Source of the DNA: Certhia americana
Taxonomy: Eukaryota; Chordata; Aves; Passeriformes; Certhiidae
NCBI GenBank assembly: GCA_018697195.1
Contig: CM031878.1
Span: forward strand, 7,005,420 to 7,069,419
Direction of reading: 5' to 3'
DNA length: 64,000 nucleotides
The notes under the pieces were generated by a model. That model did no database searches, had not been told where the DNA came from, and worked only from the letters and a program-made list of their open reading frames with translations. Positions 1 to 11,094 of this stretch are shown in pieces. Positions within the stretch are counted from its first letter, which is position 1. Each line of letters opens with the position of its first letter. Both the position numbers and the translations under genes were made by a program.

Positions 1-68
1 GGCCTTGATGCGCTTGATGGCTCCTTTGTCCTGTGGCCACTGGCCGCTGCCTTCCATGTGGCAGATGA
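1..68 (-). CDS. NOL6: NOL6 exon 18, partial (residues 721-743, cut by window edge)
   Basis: It encodes ICHMEGSGQWPQD followed by KGAIKRIKA (human VCHLEGSGQWPQD). The frame is open to base 1, so the exon continues outside the window. Confidence 0.94.
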
Positions 69-3000
69 CTGGAAGCAAAGGGATAGCAGGAGGCCAATGA
101 ATCCCACAAGAAACAAGGTGTTGGATGGGGATGTCTGAACTACGGGCTACAGCAGGAGGGCAAAAGGAGCCAGCAGCACACCTGCTCCTGCCTGCAGCAC
201 ACCAATACAGCAATACCAGAGCCAGCAATGCTGCTTGCCTCCACTTCCCTCCACCAGATCATCTCCCACTCACATCTCACCCTACTTACTTTTCAAAGGG
301 GTTATGTAGGCCGGGCAGGGTTTCTCCTGTGAAGGAAGCAGCAAGTGCTTCCTTCTGTTATGGAAGGAATAAATCGGCTTCATAGGAATGGGAGGAAAGA
401 CCTGAAAGACAACAGCCACCCAGCAACTGAGAACAGGCAGCAGAAACCTCATGGCAATATGTACGCCCTCATTCAAACCTCCCACACCAGCAAAGCCCTC
501 CAGTAGAGAGGATCTGGTCAGCTTGTGCACAGCCAGCCCGAAGGATGGAACAGCAAAGAAGAGGCATCATATTGCCCCAAGGGCTCTCAGGAGCCACAAA
601 ACCAGAGAGTGACTCATTCTCTCAGTCCTCCCTCAGCCCAGCTCCCTGCAGACCCTCCCTGTGTGGCCATGCCCCAGGACACTCACATCTGTGTACCGGA
701 GGGCTGGATGGACGCCCTGCACAGCCGTCACCGTCAGCGGCAGCTCCTTCAGGCTCCAAAGCTTGCGGCTCAGGTCATCGTAGGAACAGACGACACTGAC
801 CATGGCCTCCTCACCCGTTCCCCATGCCTGCAGACACAAAGGGAGCCTCTCCATGCACCTCTCCTGCTCCTGCACTCACCTCACCTCCCTTACGGGCTGG
901 AATCACAACCAATCTCTGAGGAGCCAGCACTGCCACCCCAGGGAGCAGCTCCCCGCAAGAGCACTCAGCAAAATGGGGTTGTAAAAAAAAGAGCAAGGAC
1001 GAGGGCAAGGCTGTCTGTGACTCCCCAGCAGCCACAGGTATCCCAGATGTAAATAAAATTATTTCTTTTGCAAGACACTAAAGCAGCACCAAGAGCCATA
1101 CTGCAAGTGATCACTATAGTAAAGGAGAAGACAAGAATGATCTGGGAATAAAAAGATCACACATTAGTAGGGTGAGAGCCCTGCTACTGTCTCCGCAGCA
1201 GTTGCCATGATGCCAACAGAGGCAGCAGTTAACAGAAAACTCCACTGACTACACCCTTAGCCAAGGCAGAGCTCTAGCATGTGGCTAAAGACAAAAAACA
1301 TTCAGAGCATCACAGGAACCCTGCAGAGGGCAATGGAGAAATACCAGAAGAATTGGTGTTGCACTTACTGCTTCCACGTCCCCAAATAACAGCAGAGCAG
1401 CCTGAACAGGGAGGACACATTGGTGACACCAAACCACCCAGCTCAGAGGAAGCTGAGAGTCGCACAAGGAGAAAACCTGCCAGGAGTTTTCTGACCTGGG
1501 CTCTTTGGCAGAGCAGCAGCACCCTCTGTGGGGTGTGCCACAAACAGCAAACCCCCGTCCTGCTTGAGGCTGCACCCTTCCTCTGCCTTCATCCCACACA
1601 TCCTTGGAATGCTTGCTCCCCAGGCTGCCTGCATGCAAACAGCTGGAGGATCAGATACCCCTGTACCCACCACCCCACATTAAACAGCAACTTTCTCCTT
1701 TGTTCCTCAAGAACTGGCCACAATGGAACTCCTAAGCAGCTCTCAGTCTCTAGGAAAATGCATCCCCTGTCAGACTGAGGTGTATCAGCCCTGCTAACCT
1801 GACAGGTGTATCAGCCTGAAGGGACACAGCACACTGATCTTCCTGCCTCACCACACAACAGGCTGTGAAAAACAGCATCTCATTCCAAATCTGACACCCA
1901 ACTCTGCCCAGACCGCAACTGGTCCTGGCACAGGAGATCCTTTCCATCGATTGTGCATGCACCCCTTTGATCAGAAGGGTAGAAAGGAAACAATTTCTTC
2001 ATCCAACAACCAGGCAAAGAGCAGGTTGTACTGATGCCTTTTTGGAAGTACCAAAAAATAGAGGCCAGACAAAATTAAGGGAATAAGAAGTGGTTATATT
2101 TATTCAAGGGCCTTCAGGTATATTTTCAGGCAGATGACGCTCCCCCCAGGGGCTACACCCAAAAATGGATGATTGGTCACGGGTTTTCACACTTTTGTAA
2201 GTTTGTTCCACTTGCATATTGGGGGTTAATCTTCCAATTACAGCTTCAGGTAATGAAGTCATTTACTCCAAGTTTGTTCCCCAACAATTCACTTTTGTTT
2301 ATACTTTGCAGGGCCTGAGACAGAAAGGTGTCCTTGAGTCCCAGGCCTAGAGAAGAATTGTTTTGTCTGACCAAAATGTAAAGATAGTAGCTAACATTCT
2401 ACATGGAGCTTAGATTTATACACTAAGGAATTGCAGGATTATAAATATATGAAAAATATAAAAGCTAAAATCCTAAGGCATCAGTACAAAAAGACCAATG
2501 AAGTGTGCCAAAGTGCTCATGGCTCATCTCTAGACTTTAATTTCACAAGCTAGAAAGCAGAAGTTGTAAGAAGGGACATTTCCTAGTCCCCAAGATGCAT
2601 CTTTTCTGTCAGAAAGAAGAGTTTCTTTGGTTTGGCTGCACATTCAGATGGAGCACAATCTAGAACTTGGCAATATGCCAGGAAAGATCCTTTTCCTGGG
2701 TTTGCCAGCTGCACCTGAACATCCATTCCTGTGGATGGGAACACAGAATTTTCTGGCCCATGTCCTAAAGGATGTAGTACCTCACACGTGCAGCCAGAGG
2801 AGCACTGTGGGACAGTTATATATACTCAGGCATGTGGACAAAGGAGCAAAAGCAGAGAGAATAGGATAGTGGGGTGCTTGCAGGGGAAAATGACATCAGG
2901 GGGATGCTAAAGCAAGAGGATTTCAGCAGTTATGCATTGGCTGCCATGAAAGACTTGGTAGATCCTTACCCTCACTACAGTCTCTTGGGAACCACCCAGC

Positions 3001-6000
3001 TGCCTCAGTGCCACTCAAATCACCTCCCTACAGCCCTTCCAGGAAAAAATCCTCAGCCCCATCAGGGAAGTAATCATACCTCTTTCCCAGTCCTGACCAC
3101 AGATTCCAGCAGGGCTCCTGTGTAACAGATGGAGGACTCAGGAATGTCTGCATGGCTATGTGGGAGAAGACAACAGAGCATTAGAGCTACAACATGCCAG
3201 CCTATTGATCCTATTGACACTGCATGGGTCAGCCCAAGGATGAGCAATCCCTCCCTAAAGGAAGACCCTGATGAAAAGATGAATCTCTGTGCATTCCTCC
3301 CCGCCTAAGTAAGCCACCCAAGGTGGACCAGTAACTTGTGCAGCTTGACAGGATGCAAAGCCAAAGCCACCAATGTGCAGCCCTCCCTCACAAGACCCAT
3401 CTTCAAGGCAGGACAAAGAGGCACAGGCAAGTTCTCCTTTCTGTGCAAGAGGACCTCACATTTGGCAGATGGTATAAACTGCTGCAGAGGCTTTCCAGTG
3501 CCACAGGGAAGATGCAATCTTGTGAACCACTACAAGGCCTCAGAGGATTTCACAAAAATGTCCTGCAAGGTCCACACAGCTTCTCCTCCAGGTCTGAGGA
3601 GTGTCCCAGCACCCCATCCACACGTAAGGGCAGGAACCATGCTACCTCCTAGCCCAGCACTACATCCAGCAGAGGCTACAGCACCAGGTGCTTGCCCTTC
3701 CCACCTGTTCTTGGGAAGCAGTTCACCACATAAGGACAACTAAAATGACTTCCAGATCTCACAAACCCAAAATAACCCACAACACCCCACAAAGCACAAA
3801 GATGGCAATGAGGTCACCAGGGACAGGACACGTGGCAGGAGCAACACAAGGAGCAACCCACAGCTGCTGCTCAGTGCTACTTACAGCTTCAGCAGGTGCC
3901 TGATGATCTGCTCAGGAATGAGGCGCTTCTGGCCGACAGTGCTGGCCTCCCACACCACAGCCTCACAGATGCTGCCATCCTGGAACCGACGCAGCTCTGA
4001 CTTCTCTCCCCAGAAGGTCCGGAACTCTGAGGCCTGTGTGGGGGGACATTGATCAAGCCAGAGCAGGGACACAGGTCATTTCTGGGCCTGACAAAACCTT
4101 CCCAGGATTACCAGCCAGCCTCCCAGCTGTCTTCAACCATAGCACAGCACCAGCTTTGCTCTTGCTCAGCACAAGCAGGGCTCCCCTCACCTCGGGGTGA
4201 TCAGCCTGAGGACCCTTCTCCAGCGTGCTGGCAGCAAACTCTGGGAGAAACAGGAGCCCAAACGTCAGGGGCCCAACATCCTTGTGTTTTGGGGGCTCAG
4301 CATCAATTGGCCACTGTGGGAAAATGAGGAACATGAATCACAAGAAGAGGTGAGGTTTCTGGAGCAGTAGCTGCTGGGATATTGGGATACTAGATAAACG
4401 TCCTGCTTATCCTCCCAAGTGCCCAGACAAGCACAGACAGGGAAAGTCTCATCCAATAGATCTCCACAACAACAAGAAAAGCTGTCTTCACCCTGCCCCA
4501 TTACTGGACCAGGACTTGAGCCCAGACCAAGCAATGCAGCTGCATCCCACAGCCAAGTGCAGGCCCTCTGGTTCTATATTTTCAACAAAGGAGACCAGCC
4601 TGTCTCTTCCCCCAGTGAGCAGAGATGCCCTCCCTGTGCTCTATAGTACCATAAGAGACAGCTGAGACCCCACAAGCTGCAAGGGATGCAGTGTCATTGT
4701 CAAGCTGCGTTACCTCAGGGATCTGGGGCAGGGAGTGAGCCACAAGCTGTGCTCTCTGGGACAGACCACGTGCCAGCAGCGAGACAACGAAGGGCAGAGC
4801 TGCAGCCACGTAGTTCCCACCCCGATCCATCAGTTCATTCAGCAGCTGCATCTTCTTGCAGGTACTCTGCAGCTTGGAGACATGCTTCAGGCTACAAAGA
4901 AGAAGTGAAGATAGTCATCTACCTCTGCCACCAAATCATTTCTGAGACAGGGATGTGCCAGAGGATGGATGAAATGGGGAACCAAGGGTCCTAACCCAGG
5001 ACAGGCGCTACAAGAATGCCCTCTGGCATCTCAGGAGATGCTGGTCACTGTTCCAAAGGATCAAACATTGTTCCCCTCCTCTGGGACGCTATCTAGACAG
5101 TAAAAATGGAACAGCCCAGTGCAAGGAGACACCAGTGTCTATCTCAGATCTTAGCAGAACCACTTCCCACCAGGTAAGTTCAAATCTAACCCAGACCAAA
5201 GCCAGAAACAGCTCACTCCTCTTTGAGCAGGCTCCCTCAGCACTACCCTACCAGCACAGTGAGACTCACTGGAAGATGTGGTCAAAGGTCCTGAGCATGG
5301 GCTTTGGGGTCATGAGCAGCGCTTGAAAGCCATCCACCATCCGGTCATCCAAAATCTCCATAGAGCGCTTGGCTTCAAACTGGACCTGAGCAAGGAGGGA
5401 CAGCAGTGCAGGAGCATGAATGCAAAGGGAGAAGGAAAGCAAATCCCTCCAACAGTGGCCACTTATGCTCCCCCATCAACCAGGTGCAGCCCAGTTCCAT
5501 GGTGAGCAGCACACCCTGATCCAGTCTCTATCCTTACAGCCAAGTAACAAATAGCTCTCACTGCTGGCCAGACAGTCCCTTCTTGATATCCCTGACATCA
5601 AGGTGGTTCTTTTTTTAGTCCTTCAGAACAGTTACGTCTGTTAAAAGCTGCTTGGTTTCACGCAAAGGTGCACACAAAGAGAGAAACAACTTTCCCACAC
5701 CAGGTGAGCAAGAATGGTAAGGCAGCACTACATCTAAGTCTCTGAATTAACTTCCAAGCTTCAAAGCTGGAGAGGTTAAAAGCTTACAAAGCCACAATGA
5801 ATGCCCTCCCTTGGTCCTGCATCCTCCTTGAAGACATCTAAAAACTCTATGCTTGTCTGAGCTCACTCCTAAAACAGCACCTCAAAAAGCCACCACAACC
5901 TGCATGGTACCTGGTGGTATTTGCTGGCAGTCATATCAGCACAGAGATTCACCAGTCCAGAGGGATCCACAAAGACCACTTCAAATGCCTGGTGGAAATC

Positions 6001-9000
6001 ATCCAGGACAGGCTGGAAAAGCAAATACAGTCCTCAGTGATACAGCACATCACACAAACCAAGACACCCCAAAGTTGTTGCCATCTGCCATCCCTGCAAC
6101 AGGCACATCCCTGTCCCCAGGAGCAGTGGCAGTACAGACAGACACAGGCACAAGCCCCTCAGAGGGCTGCTTACCAGGGAGGGATCAGCATCCTTGGCTA
6201 GACTGATCCCTGTCACACTTAGGTCAGTGCTGGCTGTGGACAGACAGGAAAGAACAAGTCACACCACCATCCACTCTGTGCCACTGTCACCATCTCTCCC
6301 CTGGTGACAGTGGCACAGTTACGTGTCAATACCACCAAGGTCTCACGACGTCAACAGTGCTACAATACAATGCTGGCCTCCACCTCATGATGGCTCTTAC
6401 CCACTTCTCTGCAAGCTGCACCATCCAGCCCTGCTCTGTTGACTCATCCCCTCCTGTCCATCCCACCCACAGGGGCTCAGCACAAAAGACCACAATGGCC
6501 TGCCTCTTTCCCCACTGTGTTCAGGCTTTGTGCAGAGACACCAACCTTTTCCTGTCCAGAACTCACCCAGGAATTGCAGAGTGCTCCTCAACACCTGGTA
6601 CCCACTCATCATCTTGACAATCTTGCGCTTCATCAGCAGGTAAGCAACAAGCATGGAAACCAAGAAGCCACTGAAGCACCCCAAGCCCTGTGAAAACAGA
6701 GGTACCACAACCCCATGGCAACCCACAGGTTAGGATGGGGCCTCCATGAAACCCTAACACAGCTCAAAGCAAAGCCACAAGCCACTACCCCACCCACCAG
6801 GACCAAAGCACCACCCTTCAGCCCTAGGAAGGAGAGCAGTTTAACCAGGTAAGCAGAGCCCACCCTGGCACAGGACATACCTTGCTGAGCTGCCGCTGGT
6901 TCAGCCAAACTTTTAGGAGGGCCAGGCCATCTTTCATGCCTGGGAAGTCCATGGCTGTGTTAGACAAGAAATGCAGGTGGGAGAGCATCACTGTGTCACA
7001 GAGGATGGAGTTGTTGTAGTGTGGGGTTGGAGGCTCAGTGGCTCCTGCGTGGGGAGATGACAGCATGATGGACCCAACCACCAACTGCCTGCCGACAGGA
7101 AAGGCCTGCAGTGAACCCACCTGCAGGCATTGGGGGCAGTCTCTGCCTGAAACAAACATCCTCGTGTTCCCCCAGCCCCAGGCCGTACCTTCCTTGGGAG
7201 TGCTCTGCTCCATGAACCAGGCAGTCCGGATGTTGTTCTTGCTGGGATAGAAGCGGCTGGGTTTGAAGAGACCCGAGTCAGGACAAGCATGCAGTCGGAC
7301 AGTGACCATCTTCTCATCCTTGCCTGTAAGCACCCAACAGTAGATGTATAGGAGGAAGAGATGTCAAAGATTAAACTGGGAAAACACGGAGCATCCCCAG
7401 CCCAGGCAAAGGCAGAAGCTCCTTCCCAGCAAAGCTCTGCAGCAATGGAAATCATCTCAGAGTAGACAGTGACCGCATCCCAGAGACAATGATGACCTGG
7501 AGGTCACACAACTCCTACCCCAGTCCATCATCCTCCTCACTGCACAGCCTGGCAGCCCTGCCTACCCAGGCATTGCCATGCCACATCTCTCCCAGACACC
7601 AATCCACTATCACCTGAGGGCTATGGGAACAAGCAGCACTTAGCAACCCATGCATCCCACATCATCTCATCAGGGAAGAGACAGACTGCACACAGGCGCC
7701 TGGAGAAGGCAGGAAGACAGTGGGAAACAAGGCTGGGGAGAGCAGGAAGGAAGGGCATTGTTGGATACACGTGTATACATTTTTTACTCCTTGAAGTACC
7801 CACAGGATGTGCCAGCCAGTGAGGCAAAGGCTGGAGAGACCATCCAAGCTGCAGAAAAGGACTGGGAAGGGGAGAGACCCTGAGGACTAGACTCTGGGTG
7901 AAGAGAGAAAACAGCTGAGAAGCACCCAAAAGTAATCATCAGTTGTGATGGCAGCCCCAGAATGAACCCTCTCCAAAAGTCTATTAAATGGCATGAGACC
8001 ACCACCCTCCTCCCAACACGAGTACCCACTCACACCCCACACCAGAGCAAGGCTCAAGTGCCACCTTGAGGCCTCAGGAGCAGGATGGGTTTCAGATGGT
8101 TGCTGTTCATGTAGGCAAACTTCACACTGCCAAAGAGGTTCTCCTTGGACAAATGCTGGGCGATGTGGGACAGGTACAGGGCTCTCTTCCGGTGGTAGCG
8201 TTGATTCAGGTTATCTTTGTCCTGAAAGATTTCCTGGGAAGAAAAGGGCAGGACGATGCCACCTCACCTGCCTGCTGACTTCAGTTCAGCCCAAGGCACC
8301 CCACCACCAGCTCTCCCCAGCCTCACAGGCAGCCAGCCCTATCTCAGCACCAAGGAGCTCCAAGCTGGTCAGGAGCTTGCTGCTGGCTCACCAGGCTCCA
8401 GGACTGCAGAAGACAAGAGCAGTCATGCAGCCAAATAGGGTGTGCTTGGCCTCAAGCTTTTCTTACAAGCAAGTCTGGTCAGCAAGGGGATGTTACCAGC
8501 CTCCAAACATCTCCCTCCCTGTAACACAATCTTGGGAGCTGAGGTAGAAGTGCAATTGGCTACAAAAACAGACAGCATGCATCTCCCTGACAATGTTCAG
8601 TCCAGGCAGAGAGAAGGAAGATCCTTACGAGGAACTAAGATCAAACAGCTGCAAGCTCTGATAGAGCAAAAGGCAAGACTGCTCCTTGTGGGAGTCACAC
8701 TGCATATCCAGATGCTGTCACCTCACTGAGAAATGGAGTGAGCAGGGCAGGGGTCATGGAGGACAGGGCTCTGGCGAGAGCCATTTAGGAGGTGGCACGG
8801 CCAGACTCACCCGTGGCATGGTCATTGCAATGTCCACATTGATCTCTGGCCTAACACAGGTGCCCAGCAGGTAACTGCCCACCACCTTCAGCTCGGCTGG
8901 GGGCATGAAGTGGAACCTTCCCTTGACATTGAATGGCACTTGCAGGAATGGGACCTTCACATCCTTGGAAAGCCAGGCCTGATCAGTGAGCTGAGAACAG

Positions 9001-11027
9001 ACATGACACACAAAATGCTCAGAGCATCAACAGCAGCAGATGTGCAGGCACCAAGACCCCACTCCCCACACAGCTGCACCCAGAGCTTTAAGACAGTGTA
9101 CCCCTTTTTCCTTAAAGAAAAAGCAAAATATTATTTTCTCAGCCCCTAAGGGAGACAGTCCATGAGCAGTTCTGCTTGCAGAGCCTGCTTCTGCTCCATC
9201 CAGGACAGCGGTCTTGCCAACTCTCCCATAACCCTGGCACATACTTCAGTTTCTGGAGTCTCTGGGATGGTGCTCAGCAGGCTGTTAATTTCATGGAGGA
9301 AGGCATCTATCTTCTTCTTCTTTGTCTCTTTCAATGTCACCTCCTTCAAAAGCTCTTCAATCTGTAGGGGGAAAGGGAACCATCAAAGGCAGCTGTAACA
9401 CTGGAATTGCTCCTTTTACCTTGTCCTCCAGCACCAACCATGAGCCTGCTGCAAACCAGCTGGTGAGCTGGGGAACACACCAAATTCTCCATAAACCTGG
9501 CCAGGAGCTGGCAGTTTGATCAGTTCCTGCCATTTTGTGAGTGCTGGATTGCAATCATCTCCATCCCACACAAGGTCCAGGTAAAAAACACTGATGTAAT
9601 TCACACAAGCACAGCTCTCAGGAAGGCTGTTTGTATGACAGAGAATCAGCTGCAGGAAACAACCATATGGGTTCCCACCACAAACCAGGCCCTAGAGATC
9701 CTGCCACTGACACCAGCAAGTCACTAAGAGATCAAAGCTGTTCCTCCTAAAAAATCATCAGCATTAGAACCACCTGAGGAATAGGGTGTCATCTAGAGGG
9801 ACCTGGACAAGCTCAAGGAGTGGACCCATAAAAACCTCATGAGGTTCAACAAGACTGTGTGCAAAGGGGTGAATCTGGCTTGGGGGATGAACAGACCCAG
9901 AGCAGCCCTGCTCAGAAGGATTTGGGAATGTTGGGGGGTGAGAGGCTGGACATGCCCCAGCCATGGCACTGCCAGCCCAGAGAGCCAAACGTGTCCTGGG
10001 CTGCATCCAGAGCCCCGTGGGCAGCAGGGCAGGGAGGGGATTCTGCCCCTCTGCTCTGCTGAGACACACCTGGAGCACTGCATCCAGAGCTGGGGCACAG
10101 CACAGGAGGGACAGGGACCTGTGGTGTGAGCCCAGAGGAGGGACACCCAGATGATCAAAGGAATGGAGCACCTCTCATATGAAGAAAGCATTGGGATCGT
10201 TCAGCCTGGAGAAAAGAAGATTCTGAGGAGAACTACTGTGGCCTTCCAGTACCTAAAAAGGTTACAAGAGGGCTGTAGAGAGCATATTTTTATGAGAGCA
10301 TATAGTGATAAGAAAAGGGGCAATGGTTTTGAACTGAAAGAGAGTAGGTTTAGGTCAAAAATTGGGAAGAAATTCTTCCCTGTGAGGGTGTTGAGGCACT
10401 GGCACAGGCTGCCCAGAAAAGCTGTGAATGCCGCATTTCTCCAAGTGATCAAGGCCAGGCTGGATGAGGCTCTGAACAACCTAGTTCTAGTGGAAGGTAA
10501 CCCTGGGCAGGGGGTGGTGAGTGGCGGGGGGGTGGTGGTGGTGTTGAAATTAGATGATTTTTAAAGGTCCCTTCAACCCAAACTGCTCTAGGACTCCGTG
10601 ATCTAGTTACCAGCTGATCTTCACCTAACACAGACAGCTGGACAACACAGGTCACCTCCGAGTCCGGGGTCCCGCAACCCCCGCGCTCCCCCCGTGGGGC
10701 AATGCGCGGCCCCACGGCTGACCTGCAGGCGGAGCAGGCTGGAGTGGAACAGATCCTCCGTCTCCTTCAGCTGGGTCAGCTCCTCGCTGGTCGGCGGCTT
10801 GTAGAGCTCGGCGCGGCTCAGCTTGGCCGGTTGCGGGTCAGCGGCTACCGGGGCAGCCCTCTTCCCCCGTCGCACCGCGCCCCCGGTGCGGGGCTCTGGG
10901 CCCTGCTCCGCCTCCTCCGCCGCCTCCGGAGAGCCCTGCGGGGAGAACACACCACAGCATGGTTCGGTTCGGTTCAGATCAGCCCCGCGATCCCCCCCGG
11001 CCCGGACCCGCCGCTCCTCACCGCCAT
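1..11027 (-). CDS. NOL6: NOL6, nucleolar protein 6 (5' part: 18 exons, 743 codons; 3' end outside window)
   Basis: NOL6 (Nrap; yeast Utp22) is a nucleolar component of the small-subunit processome and acts in pre-18S rRNA processing. Exons in transcript order: 11022-11027, 10723-10935, 9245-9361, 8811-8990, 8065-8233, 7189-7323, 6881-7044, 6567-6687, 6175-6233, 5911-6012, 5270-5385, 4714-4891, 4191-4313, 3885-4033, 3080-3155, 687-827, 290-401, 1-68. All 17 introns are GT-AG and all phases join, giving 2229 nt without a stop. Family landmarks include KLSRAELYK, VVGSYLLGTCVRPEINVD (residues 148-165), FSGFLVSMLV, LLMTPKP, FGLLFLPE, SELRRFQDG, YDDLSRKLW and EKPCPAY. The nucleotidyltransferase-like GS...DxD site reads GS (150-151) with DIA at 165-167, so the second Asp is absent, as expected for this catalytically dead family. 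Human NOL6 is about 1146 residues, so about 400 C-terminal residues lie beyond position 1. The start is inferred from a strong GCCATGG context. Confidence 0.96.
290..401 (-). CDS. NOL6: NOL6 exon 17 (residues 684-721)
   Basis: It encodes VFPPIPMKPIYSF then LLLPSQEKPCPAYI (human SFYE and LDKPCPAYV). It ends in phase 1 before GTAAGT. Confidence 0.95.
687..827 (-). CDS. NOL6: NOL6 exon 16 (residues 637-683)
   Basis: It encodes TGEEAMVSVV, YDDLSRKLWSLKELPLTV and AVQGVHPALRYTD, near identical to the human segment. It is phase 0 with donor GTGAGT. A 175-codon plus-strand open frame overlapping it is an antisense shadow. Confidence 0.97.
828..3079 (-). other. NOL6: NOL6 intron 15 (2.25 kb)
   Basis: This is the longest NOL6 intron in the window. 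It contains the solo LTR at 2032-2483. The rest is unique-looking sequence with no exon or RNA gene that I can support. Confidence 0.8.
2032..2483 (-). mobile_element. Solo LTR of an endogenous retrovirus, ERV1-like (4-bp target duplication)
   Basis: Read on the minus strand, the 452-bp element starts TGATGCCTT and ends AAGGCATCA, a perfect 9-bp terminal inverted repeat with TG...CA ends. It is flanked by GTAC at 2028-2031 and GTAC at 2484-2487. A 4-bp duplication is typical of gammaretrovirus-like (ERV1) integration. An AATAAA polyadenylation signal lies on the minus strand at 2099-2104. There is no internal coding region, so it is a recombined solo LTR. It lies in NOL6 intron 15 in the same orientation as the gene. 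Confidence 0.85.
3080..3155 (-). CDS. NOL6: NOL6 exon 15 (residues 611-636)
   Basis: This 76-nt exon encodes HADIPESSICYTGALL then VVRTGKE (human HADIPETCVHYVGGPL). It is short and isolated by introns of 729 and 2252 bp, but phase and sequence fit exactly. Confidence 0.93.
3885..4033 (-). CDS. NOL6: NOL6 exon 14 (residues 562-611)
   Basis: It encodes FRTFWGEKSELRRFQDG, EAVVWEAS and QKRLIPEQI. These are among the most conserved stretches of Nrap proteins. It ends two bases into the Leu codon, before GTAAGT. Confidence 0.97.
4191..4313 (-). CDS. NOL6: NOL6 exon 13 (residues 521-561)
   Basis: It encodes PPKHKDVGPLTFGLLFLPE and EKGPQADHPE, matching human PPKHKDSGTLTLGLLLRPE. It is 41 codons long, phase 0 at both ends. 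Confidence 0.95.
4714..4891 (-). CDS. NOL6: NOL6 exon 12 (residues 461-520)
   Basis: It encodes LKHVSKLQ, then GGNYVAAALPFVVSLLARGL and LVAHSLPQIPE, matching human GGDYVSAALGPL and LLAHSRPPVPE. It ends in phase 0. Confidence 0.95.
5270..5385 (-). CDS. NOL6: NOL6 exon 11 (residues 423-461)
   Basis: It encodes VQFEAKRSM and the signature GFQALLMTPKPMLRTFDH (human LLLMTPKPMIRAFDH). It ends two bases into the His codon at CA before GTGAGT. Confidence 0.96.
5911..6012 (-). CDS. NOL6: NOL6 exon 10 (residues 389-422)
   Basis: It encodes DDFHQAFEVVFVDPSG and NLCADMTASKYHQ, a conserved Nrap segment. Both junctions are phase 0. Confidence 0.95.
6175..6233 (-). CDS. NOL6: NOL6 exon 9 (residues 369-388)
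   Basis: This is a 59-nt exon encoding STDLSVTGISLAKDADPSL (human TTDLTVNGISLCLSSDPSL). Its length and phases fit only this placement between exons 8 and 10. Confidence 0.94.
6567..6687 (-). CDS. NOL6: NOL6 exon 8 (residues 329-369)
   Basis: It encodes GCFSGFLVSMLV and MMSGYQVLRSTLQFL, close to human GGFTGFLVSMLV and TMSGYQVLRSVLQFL. It ends in phase 1 at CTGG before GTGAGT. Confidence 0.96.
6881..7044 (-). CDS. NOL6: NOL6 exon 7 (residues 274-328)
   Basis: It encodes EPPTPHYNNSIL then GMKDGLALLKVWLNQRQL, the conserved helix of the poly(A)-polymerase-like part of the fold. It ends in phase 0 with donor GTATGT. Confidence 0.95.
7189..7323 (-). CDS. NOL6: NOL6 exon 6 (residues 229-274)
   Basis: It encodes KDEKMVTVRLHACPD and the YPSKNNIRTAW segment (human PTKNNVRSAW). 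Both junctions are phase 1 and the donor is GTACGG. Confidence 0.95.
8065..8233 (-). CDS. NOL6: NOL6 exon 5 (residues 173-229)
   Basis: It encodes EIFQDKDNLNQRY and KRALYL segments and ends with LLLRPQ, all typical of the first Nrap domain. It ends one base into the next Gly codon. Confidence 0.95.
8811..8990 (-). CDS. NOL6: NOL6 exon 4 (residues 113-172), nucleotidyltransferase-like core
   Basis: It begins LTDQAWL and contains the VVGSYLLGTCVRPEINVD core (148-165). This corresponds to the GS...D motif of nucleotidyltransferase folds, with the second metal-binding Asp missing. Both ends are phase 0 and the donor is GTGAGT. Confidence 0.96.
9245..9361 (-). CDS. NOL6: NOL6 exon 3 (residues 74-112)
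   Basis: It encodes IEELLKEV followed by a Lys-rich run and IDAFLHEIN, matching the helix after the RAELYK motif in human NOL6. The donor is GTATGT and both ends are phase 0. Confidence 0.95.
9362..10722 (-). other. NOL6: NOL6 intron 2 (1.36 kb)
   Basis: More than half of this intron is the CR1 fragment at 9776-10604, inserted in the opposite orientation to the gene. Nothing else is recognisable. Confidence 0.8.
9776..10604 (+). mobile_element. CR1 LINE, 5'-truncated copy (3' end of ORF2 plus 3' UTR)
   Basis: The decayed reading frames contain CR1 ORF2 C-terminal signatures, such as MRFNK near 9839, RAKRVLGCIQ in the 9960-10010 stretch, HLEHCIQSWG near 10070, and the region leading to FFPVRVLRHWHRLP near 10370. 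It ends with the usual GGTCCCTTCAACCCAAACTG and a degenerate CTAGGACTCCGTGATCT tail. Frameshifts and stops break the frame. The 9776-10070 half closely resembles the copy at 19.1-19.45 kb. Confidence 0.88.
10723..10935 (-). CDS. NOL6: NOL6 exon 2 (residues 3-73)
   Basis: The first half is a low-complexity acidic then basic N-terminus containing VRRGKR, a likely nuclear targeting patch. The second half carries the conserved AKLSRAELYK and FHSSLLRLQ segments that identify the NOL6 family. It ends in phase 0 at CTGCAG before a GTCAGC donor. Confidence 0.95.
11022..11027 (-). CDS. NOL6: NOL6 coding exon 1 (residues 1-2, Met-Ala)
   Basis: The sequence ATGGCG sits in a strong Kozak context (GCCATGG) and is followed at once by a GTGAGG donor. 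Splicing across an 86-bp GC-rich intron (10936-11021) to a CCCCGCAG acceptor keeps frame. The unspliced sequence is also open in frame further upstream (an ATG near 11190), so a retained-intron start with a longer N-terminus cannot be excluded. Confidence 0.75.
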
Positions 11028-11037
11028 GGCCGCCGCC

Positions 11038-11061
11038 CACGTGGACTCCCGGCACCACGTG
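11038..11061. promoter_or_regulatory. NOL6: Two CACGTG E-boxes just upstream of the NOL6 start codon
   Basis: Perfect palindromic CACGTG sites lie at 11038-11043 and 11056-11061, 18 bp apart, 11-34 bp upstream of the NOL6 ATG. CACGTG is the MYC/MAX and USF site and is common in ribosome-biogenesis promoters. Binding here is an inference. Confidence 0.6.
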
Positions 11062-11094
11062 CGCCGCCGCGCGCCCCGCCGGCCGCCGCTCCCT

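Noticed and set aside
525..1052. 175-codon plus-strand open frame
   Set aside because: It lies antisense to NOL6 exon 16 and its flanking introns. No family features.
10963..10980. GGTTCGGTTCGGTTC resembling a tRNA B-box
   Set aside because: It is a 5-bp tandem repeat inside the short NOL6 intron 1. No A-box or cloverleaf around it.
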